Source of the DNA: Polaromonas sp. UBA4122
GTDB lineage: Bacteria; Pseudomonadota; Gammaproteobacteria; Burkholderiales; Burkholderiaceae_C
Reading direction: 5' to 3'
DNA length: 60,574 bases
Assembly: GCA_002381615.1 (NCBI GenBank)
Contig: DFWY01000027.1
Span: 1-60,574, forward strand
Below the pieces are notes generated by a model. That model saw only the letters and a list, made by a program, of their open reading frames with translations, was not told the origin of the DNA and did no database searches. Position 1 is the first letter of the stretch; the number at the start of each line of letters is the position of its first letter. Made by a program: the position numbers and the translations under genes. Below are positions 54,756-60,574 of this stretch, one piece after another.

Positions 54756-57637
54756 ATGACACCAGAAGCCAAAGCCAGACAAAGCATTGATGCGCTACTC
54801 ATGCAAGCAGGCTGGCATGTCTGCGATATGAATGACGCCAACATCCACGCCGCCCGTGGCGTGGCGATTCGCGAATTCCCCCTCAACGCCGGCTTTGGCT
54901 TTGCCGACTACCTGCTCTACCTCGATGCCAAAGCCGCCGGCGTGATCGAGGCCAAGAAAGAAGGCGCCACCCTCACTGGCGTGGAAGTGCAATCCGCCCG
55001 CTACGCCCAGGGCTTGCCCGCCACCCTGCCCGCTTGGCGCAGGCCCCTGCCCTTCAGCTACGAATCCACCGGCATCGAGACCCATTTCACCCAGGGGCTG
55101 GACCCGCAGCCTAGAGCCCGCAGCGTGTTTGCCTTCCACCGGCCCGAAACCCTGGCCGCCTTCCTGAAAGACGCGCTCGCCGCCGCCGTTCTCCCTGACG
55201 CGAATTCCGTCCAGGAACCCCGCCCCGCCTACCTCACCGCCGCCGCCAACGACCCGGCCACCTTCCTGGCCCGCCTGCAAGCCATGCCGCCGCTGATAGA
55301 AGACGGCCTGTGGCCCGCCCAGAAAATCGCCATCCGCAAAACCTGGAAGCCTCGCTCAAAGCCAACAAGCCACGCGCCCTGATCCAGATGGCCACCGGCA
55401 GCGGCAAAACGTTTACCAGCATCAGCTTCATCTACCGCCTGATCAAGTTCGCCGGTGCCAAACGCGTGCTGTTTCTGGTGGACCGGGGCAACCTGGGGCG
55501 GCAAACCAAAAAAGAGTTTGACCAATACACCTCGCCCTACAACAACTACAAGTTTGGCGAGGAATACATCGTCCAGCACCTCACCAGCAACCAGCTCGAC
55601 ACGACAGCACGCGTCACCATCTGCACCATCCAGCGCCTGTTCAGCATGCTCAAAGGCCGCGAGCTGGCGCCTGAAGACGACGAGCAAAGCGTCGATGGTC
55701 TGGATAACGTCACCCGTAGTCTGTTCGCCAAACCCGAGCCCATTGGCTACAACCCCAGCTTTCCGATCGAGACCTTCGACATCATCGTCACCGACGAGGC
55801 GCACCGCAGCATCTACAACCTGTGGCGCCAGGTGCTGGAGTACTTTGACGCCTACCTCATCGGCCTCACCGCCACGCCCAGCAAACAGACCTTTGGCTTC
55901 TTCAACCAAAACCTGGTCATGGAATACGGCCACCAGCAGGCTGTGGCCGATGGCGTCAACGTCAACTACGACGTCTACCGCATCCGCACCCAGGTCAGCG
56001 AGCAGGGCAGTCAGGTGGAAGCCGGCTACTCCGTCGGTTACCGCGACCGCCTGACCCGCAAAACCCGCTGGCAAGAACTGGATGAAGACATGGCCTACGA
56101 CGCCGACGCGCTGGACCGCGCCGTGCAAACCCCCGACCAGATCCGCACCATAGCCCGCACCTTCCGCGACAAGCTGTTCACGGAGATATTCCCCGGCCGC
56201 ACCGAGGTGCCCAAGACCATCGTGTTTGCCAAAGACGACAACCACGCCGAGAAGATTGTCGAAATCCTGCGCGAAGAGTTTGGCAAGGGCAACGACTTTG
56301 CCCAAAAGATCACCTACCGCACCACCGGCGAAAAGCCCGAGAACCTGATCAACGCCTTCAGAAACAGCTACTTTCCGCGCATTGCCGTCACCGTGGACAT
56401 GATCGCCACCGGCACCGACATCAAGCCGGTCGAAATTGTCATGTTCATGCGCTCGGTCAAAAGCCGCAACTTCTTCGAGCAGATGAAAGGCCGCGGCGTG
56501 CGCATCATCCCGCCCACTGACCTGCAGGCCGTCACGCCCGACGCCAAAGCCAAAGACCACTTCGTCATCGTCGATTGCGTGGGCGTGTGCGAGCAAGACA
56601 AAACCGACTCCGCCCCCATGGACCCCAAAAAGTCCGTGCCCTTCGACAAACTGCTGCAAGCCGTGGCGCTGGGCAATGTGGAGCCCGAAGTGCTGTCCAG
56701 CGTCGCCGCCCGCCTGGCCCGGCTCGACCGCGAACTGACCGAGCCCGACAGACTCAAAATCATGCAGGCCAGCGGTGGCTATTCACTCAAAGACCTGGCG
56801 CGCGGCATTGTCGATGCCCTTGACCCCGACTTGGCCGCCGACCACCCTGAGGCAGTCGAAGGGCGCATCACCAACGCCACCAAACCGCTGTGCGACCCGG
56901 CGCTGCGCCATCTGCTCATCGACCTGAAGAAAAAGGCCGAGCAAATCATCGACACCGTCACGCAAGACAAGCTGATCGACGCCGACTTTTCTGAAGCTGC
57001 CCGCGAGCGCGCCAAAGGTACGGTCGACTCCTTTGAACGCTTTATTGCCGAGCACAAAGACGAAATCACTGCGCTACAAATTTTGTATCAGCGTCCGCAG
57101 CGTTTACAAGGGCTACGGGCCGAAACACTTACATTTGAAGCCCTCAAAACCTTGGCCGACGCCCTGCAAGCCCCGCCGCACCTGTGGACCGAGGGCCAGC
57201 TCTGGCAAGCCTACGCCGCGCTGGACAAAACCAAGGTGAAGGGCGAAAACCGCCGCCGCATCCTCACGGATTTGGTCAGCCTGGTGCGCTTTGCCATGCA
57301 CCAGGACAATGAGCTGGTGCCCTTTCCCGAGCGCGTCAACGCCAACTTCAAGGCCTGGCTGGCGCAAATGTCTCAGTCCGACACCTCTCCCCGTCATTCC
57401 GACCACCCCACGCGTCATTCCGACGAAGGAAGGAATCCAGGTATTCCTTTCACAAAAGAACAAATGCACTGGCTAGAAATGATCCGTGACCACATCGCTG
57501 CTAACCTTGGCATCGAGCCCGATGATTTTGAATATTCCCCGTTTGCGCAGGAGGGCGGCATCGGCAAGGTGCACCAGTTGTTTGGCGCGGAATTACCGAA
57601 GGTGCTTGAAGCGATGAATCGGGAGTTGGCGGCGTGA
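54756..57637 (+). pseudogene. hsdR: Type I restriction enzyme subunit R (HsdR), frameshifted
   Basis: The motor and nuclease subunit of a type I restriction system. ATG 54756 has a GGAGGGGG site upstream. The first part (to about residue 195) holds the PD-(D/E)xK nuclease (FGFADYLLYLDAKAAG, GVIEAKKEG). The reading frame then breaks at an A4 run (55338-55341): adding one A would give AIRKNLEASLKANKPR and restore the second frame. That frame has Walker A ATGSGKTFTS, the DEAH box VTDEAHRSIYN and LTATPSKQ, then the C-terminal EcoEI-like domain. An in-frame 60-bp repeat (57390-57448) sits near the end. It is either disrupted or a one-base sequencing error. No hsdM is adjacent. Confidence 0.88.
57390..57448 (+). 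repeat. CGTCATTCC-type repeat (family C) inside hsdR
   Basis: Two CGTCATTCCGAC units, 20 bp apart, then GAAGGAAGGAATCCAGG, the kind of palindromic repeat found between genes in many proteobacteria. It codes for HSDHPTRHSDEGRNPG in frame, between AWLAQMSQ and FTKEQMHWLEM of HsdR. Confidence 0.65.
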
Positions 57638-58167
57638 GTGCAAAGCAACGCATTTTCATCAGCTCGGTGCAAAAAGAGCTGGCGCTGGAACGACGGGCGG
57701 TTAAAGACTTCATTCACGCCGAGCCGCTGTTTTTGGCCCGCTACATTGAAAAGGCGGGCACCGGTACGCTGGACATGATCAGCCAGTGTGCCAAAGCGGG
57801 CTTGCCAGCGCCGGAGTTTCGGCAAGACGGGGGGCAATTTATTCAGACCTTGTGGCGGCCCAAGGGCACGACGGATGGTGCCGACGTGACTACGGCAGGG
57901 ACCAAGCCAGGGACCAAGTTGGGACCAAGTCGGGACCAAGTCCAAATCCTCGTCAAAGCCAGCACTGGCGCGGCTTTGACTGAATTGATGACCGTGGCCG
58001 ACAGAACCAACCGAACCAAGTTCAGGGACCAAGTCATCCAGCCATTAATGGACCAAGGCTTGCTGGAAATGACGCATCCAGACTCCCCCCGTAGCCCCCA
58101 ACAAAAATACCGCCTCACCGAGCAAGGCGCGGCGTGGCTGGCCAATCAGACCGGAAACAAAAAATGA
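57634..58167 (+). CDS. Internally deleted DUF4062 / ATP-binding (AlbA-type) protein
   Basis: The first 31 residues (KQRIFISSVQKELALERRAVKDFIH) match the N-terminus of DUF4062 proteins. The next residues jump to RYIEKAGTGTLDMISQC and PEFRQDGGQFIQTLWR, which belong to the C-terminal third of the AlbA/HATPase-type DNA-binding proteins. About 350-450 residues that normally lie between are missing. The C-terminus has an 11-residue periodic GTKLGPSRDQV linker coded by an 11-nt tandem array, then a winged-helix-like YRLTEQGAAWLA. It starts with GTG overlapping the hsdR stop. It is an in-frame deletion derivative, so function is doubtful. Confidence 0.6.
   Translation: MSAKQRIFISSVQKELALERRAVKDFIHAEPLFLARYIEKAGTGTLDMISQCAKAGLPAPEFRQDGGQFIQTLWRPKGTTDGADVTTAGTKPGTKLGPSRDQVQILVKASTGAALTELMTVADRTNRTKFRDQVIQPLMDQGLLEMTHPDSPRSPQQKYRLTEQGAAWLANQTGNKK
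57898..57943 (+). repeat. 11-nt tandem array (four GGGACCAAG units)
   Basis: GGGACCAAG units start at 57898, 57910, 57921 and 57932 (spacing 12, 11, 11). As 11 is not a multiple of three, gain or loss of one unit would shift the frame. All three frames of the unit are open, which explains the 11-residue peptide period. Confidence 0.75.
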
Positions 58168-58298
58168 ACATGCGCGAACACACAGCAGGCGAGCTCTCCC
58201 CCTTTGCGCAGGAGGGCGGCATCGGCAAGGTGCATCAGCTGTTTGGCGCGGAGTTGCCGAAGGTGCTTGAGGCGGTGAATCGGGAGTTGGCGGCGTGA
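58164..58298 (+). CDS. Short open frame made from a duplicated HsdR C-terminus
   Basis: The frame (44 residues) overlaps the stop of the preceding gene (ATGA). After a dozen unrelated residues it encodes SPFAQEGGIGKVHQLFG and ends in NRELAA, a copy of the HsdR C-terminus. The DNA 58197-58299 matches 57536-57638 at 96 of 103 positions with no gaps, and most differences are synonymous. It is probably a relic of the duplication or insertion that created this arrangement rather than a functional gene. Confidence 0.55.
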   Translation: MNMREHTAGELSPFAQEGGIGKVHQLFGAELPKVLEAVNRELAA

Positions 58299-59734
58299 GC
58301 GGGCAACCGCAAACCGCCGCGCCCATCAGCCAGCCTGGCACCAAGTGCGCACCAAGTAGGCACCAAGTGCGAAATGACGACATCGCCGTCACGCGAATGG
58401 TCCCGCTGTCGGAAGCGGTAGAGGTCAACCCAAAGCTCGACCGCAGTTTGTTTTCTGATGACTTGGACGTTTCGTTCGTTCCAATGGCCGCAGTCGAAGC
58501 CACCTCTGGCGTCATTGATGTGACCACCACCCGCAAGTATGCAGATGTGAAAAAGGGTTACACCCACTTTCGCGAGAGCGACGTTTTATTTGCGAAGGTC
58601 ACGCCGTGTATGGAAAACGGAAAGATGGCTATTGCACGACAGCTCCGAAATGGCGTCGGGTTTGGTTCAACCGAGTTTCACGTTCTTCGCCCGCGTGCTG
58701 ACGTTGACGCTCGTTACATCTACTACTTCGTATCGAGCCAAACATTCAGAAAAGAAGCATCCGGCCATATGACTGGCGCGGTCGGTCTTCGGCGCGTGCC
58801 AAGTGCATTCCTTGAAGACAGCGTAATTCCACTGCCGCATATTGATGAGCAGCGCCGCGTCGTCGCCGAACTCGAAAAGCAGTTCTCCCGCCTCGACGAA
58901 GCCGTCGCCAACCTGAAGCGCGTCAAGGCCAACCTCAAACGCTACAAAGCCTCCGTCCTCAAAGACGCCGTAGAAGGCCGCCTCGTCCCTACCGAAGCCG
59001 AACTCGCCCGTAGCGAAGGCCGCAGCTGCGAAACCGGCGAGCAACTTTTGCAACGGATTCTTGAAACGCGGCGTAGTCAGTGGAGCGGTCGGGGAAAATT
59101 CAGGACACCACAAATACCTGACGGTGATGCCGCATGCCTTTCCGATGGCTGGACTTGGTCTTCTATAGATCAACTGGCGGACGTAGGAACTGGCGCAACG
59201 CCTAACCGTAGTAATCCGGCTTATTGGGATGCCGGTGACGTGCCGTGGGTCACCAGCGGAGTGGTTAATGCAGGCTACGTTGATAAGGCTTCTGAATTCG
59301 TGACCCGCCGAGCACTTGCTGAAACTAATCTCACCTTGTATCCCTCTGGCACGCTGTTGGTCGCTATGTACGGAGAGGGAAAAACTCGGGGCAAATGCGC
59401 CGAGCTTCGCATTCCCGCGACGACCAATCAAGCGCTTGCAGCGTTGCAGGTTAACGAGGATGTTCGCGGCTACGTCCGGCACTTCCTCGAACTCAATTAC
59501 GAGCAGATGCGGAAGGTCGCTTCAGGCGGGGTGCAGCCAAATCTCAATTTGAGTCTTGTTCGCTCGGTTGCTGTCCCACTGCCGCCGCTCGCAGAACAGG
59601 TCCGCATCGTCGCCGAGGTCGATAGGCGACTGTCCCTTTTGCGCGGAGTCGAAGCAGAAATTGATGTCAATCTCAAGCGCTCCCAGTCGCTGCGGAACGC
59701 CACCTTGAATAAAGCTTTTTCTGTGAATCAATAG
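58295..59734 (+). CDS. hsdS: Type I restriction-modification specificity subunit (HsdS)
   Basis: A DNA recognition subunit with two target-recognition domains. The first runs to about residue 185 and ends with IPLPHIDEQRRVVAELEKQF, followed by a coiled conserved region (ANLKRVKANLKRYKASVL, then DAVEGRLVPTEAE). The second has WTWSSIDQLADVGTGATPNR and VPLPPLAEQVRIVAEVDRRL. 479 residues from GTG 58295, which overlaps the previous stop. The N-terminal 33 residues, containing PGTKCAPSRHQV, come from an 11-nt tandem array (58337-58369) and are not part of the normal fold; an ATG near 58398 would give the usual start. Confidence 0.9.
   Translation: MSGQPQTAAPISQPGTKCAPSRHQVRNDDIAVTRMVPLSEAVEVNPKLDRSLFSDDLDVSFVPMAAVEATSGVIDVTTTRKYADVKKGYTHFRESDVLFAKVTPCMENGKMAIARQLRNGVGFGSTEFHVLRPRADVDARYIYYFVSSQTFRKEASGHMTGAVGLRRVPSAFLEDSVIPLPHIDEQRRVVAELEKQFSRLDEAVANLKRVKANLKRYKASVLKDAVEGRLVPTEAELARSEGRSCETGEQLLQRILETRRSQWSGRGKFRTPQIPDGDAACLSDGWTWSSIDQLADVGTGATPNRSNPAYWDAGDVPWVTSGVVNAGYVDKASEFVTRRALAETNLTLYPSGTLLVAMYGEGKTRGKCAELRIPATTNQALAALQVNEDVRGYVRHFLELNYEQMRKVASGGVQPNLNLSLVRSVAVPLPPLAEQVRIVAEVDRRLSLLRGVEAEIDVNLKRSQSLRNATLNKAFSVNQ
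58337..58369 (+). repeat. 11-nt tandem array just inside the hsdS start
   Basis: Three units (GGCACCAAGTG, CGCACCAAGTA, GGCACCAAGTG) lie 42 nt after the GTG. The core ACCAAGT is the same as in the array at 57898-57943. Confidence 0.75.
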
Positions 59735-59749
59735 TCTGAGGTGTACTCC

Positions 59750-60574
59750 ATGAAATACAGATTGCCCGAACTGGAAGTCCCACCGGAAAACCCGTTTCAA
59801 AATGACGCATTGGAACGAAAACCGTTAGTTGAGTTTTTAGCAAGTCTGATCGCAAGGTTGGAGGGCCCTTTTGTTCTGGCACTGGACTCGCCGTGGGGGA
59901 CAGGTAAAACAACGATTGTCAAAATGTTGATGGCCAAGTTGGCGCAAGAGCAATTTCAGTGCGTCTACTTCAACGCTTGGCAAGTTGACTATGTGACTGA
60001 CCCTTTGGTGGCGTTGGTGTCGGCGATAGATGACATTCGTCTGGCAAATGGCGAGGCTGAATCTGCCTTCCGTGGCCATCTGAAAACAGCTAAAAAAATA
60101 ACGTCAGCGGTAGCTAAGCGTGCTGTGGTCGCGGGTGTTAAGGCCGCAACGTTAGGAATTTTGGACATAGAAGAAGACCTTGAGAAGATGGCCGCAGACG
60201 CTGCAGGAGAGATGGCAGGTAACCTAGTTGACGCATTTCAAAAAGAGAAGGAGTCGCTTGAAAAATTCCGGCACGAAGTGGGGAAGGCCGTCGAACAGTT
60301 AAAGACTGCTGGGAAAAAGGAGACGCTCGTCTTCTTCGTTGATGAACTTGACCGTTGCCGCCCAACCTTTGCCATCGAGATGCTTGAACGCATCAAGCAT
60401 CTTTTCGATGTGCCCAATATCGTTTTTGTGTTGTCGGTTGACAAGTCTCAGCTTGAGGCCAGCACCGCAGCTGTGTACGGCGAAAAAATCAATGCGCCAG
60501 AATATTTGCGGAGGTTCATTGACATTGAATACGCGCTACCGTTACCAAGAGTGTTGGCGCCGACCGAAAATTGA
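59750..60574 (+). CDS. KAP-family P-loop NTPase (short form)
   Basis: The N-terminus has FQNDALERKPLVEFL, Walker A SPWGTGKTTIVKML and YFNAWQVD, the KAP signature. Walker B is LVFFVDELDRCRP, followed by HLFDVPNIVFVLSVDKSQL and YLRRFIDIEYALP. The stop codon TGA is the very last triplet of the window. At 274 residues from ATG 59750 it lacks the C-terminal half that most KAP NTPases have after the FIDIEY segment, so it may be truncated. KAP NTPases are frequent in defence islands. No membrane helices, which some KAP proteins insert in the NTPase domain, are visible; a weakly hydrophobic helix lies near residues 110-130. Confidence 0.8.
   Translation: MKYRLPELEVPPENPFQNDALERKPLVEFLASLIARLEGPFVLALDSPWGTGKTTIVKMLMAKLAQEQFQCVYFNAWQVDYVTDPLVALVSAIDDIRLANGEAESAFRGHLKTAKKITSAVAKRAVVAGVKAATLGILDIEEDLEKMAADAAGEMAGNLVDAFQKEKESLEKFRHEVGKAVEQLKTAGKKETLVFFVDELDRCRPTFAIEMLERIKHLFDVPNIVFVLSVDKSQLEASTAAVYGEKINAPEYLRRFIDIEYALPLPRVLAPTEN

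Noticed and set aside
55229-56659. 476-residue minus-strand frame opposite hsdR
   Set aside because: Antisense shadow of helicase motifs; no independent evidence.
57898-58369. The ACCAAGT arrays as a CRISPR or iteron array
   Set aside because: Units are 11 nt with no spacers, and lie in coding sequence next to restriction genes with no rep or cas gene.

Overview
The window is chromosomal DNA from a betaproteobacterium of the order Burkholderiales, most likely a Comamonadaceae member of the Polaromonas/Rhodoferax type. The evidence is gene content and order (ftsK-lolA-rarA neighbourhood, a coxB-coxA-ctaG-DUF2970-coxC-SURF1-ctaA-cyoE-SCO-rpoH block, DUF2909 and 36-aa cytochrome oxidase small proteins, pimeloyl-CoA dehydrogenase-like pair) and short dispersed repeats that I recognise from that family. 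No species call is possible from this window alone.

Layout. 1-1240: edge of a decayed integrated element, with a tyrosine integrase pseudogene lying against the 3' end of tRNA-Ala(CGC). 1755-8687: an epimerase-like protein, a 2Fe-2S flavin reductase, a Bug-type binding protein and a livHMGF branched-chain amino acid transporter (minus strand). 8946-16909: rarA, a HiPIP gene and an IS256-type transposase remnant set between rarA and lolA, then lolA, ftsK, a Crp/Fnr regulator, trxB and rpmBG. 17256-30845: mostly housekeeping genes (acyl-CoA desaturase, RsmB-type methyltransferase, prfC, purN, YceH-like, two acyl-CoA dehydrogenases, HNH endonuclease, ribF, ileS-lspA). 30846-39100: a partly eroded stress locus with four universal stress proteins, a two-component system, a PRTase, a DUF883 protein, a lipoprotein, and wreckage of ftsH and of a KefF-like oxidoreductase. 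This locus carries at least five well-placed FNR/Dnr-type boxes and looks like a small relative of the low-oxygen-activated loci of Burkholderia. 39203-43313: ParA, MaoC, TrmL, ComF and a BioC-like protein. 43537-53022: a complete aa3-type cytochrome c oxidase and haem A assembly operon, then rpoH in the opposite direction. 54756-60574: a defence-type region with frameshifted hsdR, an internally deleted DUF4062/ATP-binding gene, a duplicated 103-bp hsdR tail, hsdS and a KAP-family NTPase.

The most interesting features are these. (1) A family of about 60-bp repeats recurs at least 11 times, and most copies lie inside open reading frames of essential genes (ileS, rarA, rsmB and others) without breaking them. 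(2) GC-rich and CGTCATTCC-type repeats have entered ribF and hsdR in frame. (3) FNR-like boxes recur at a constant distance of 63-69 nt upstream of the stress-locus start codons. (4) Arrays of an 11-nt tandem unit occur in the DUF4062 gene and again just after the hsdS start codon, in a type I restriction locus that also has a homopolymer frameshift in hsdR, a duplicated hsdR tail and no hsdM in view. All functional statements come from reading the sequence; no database search was run.
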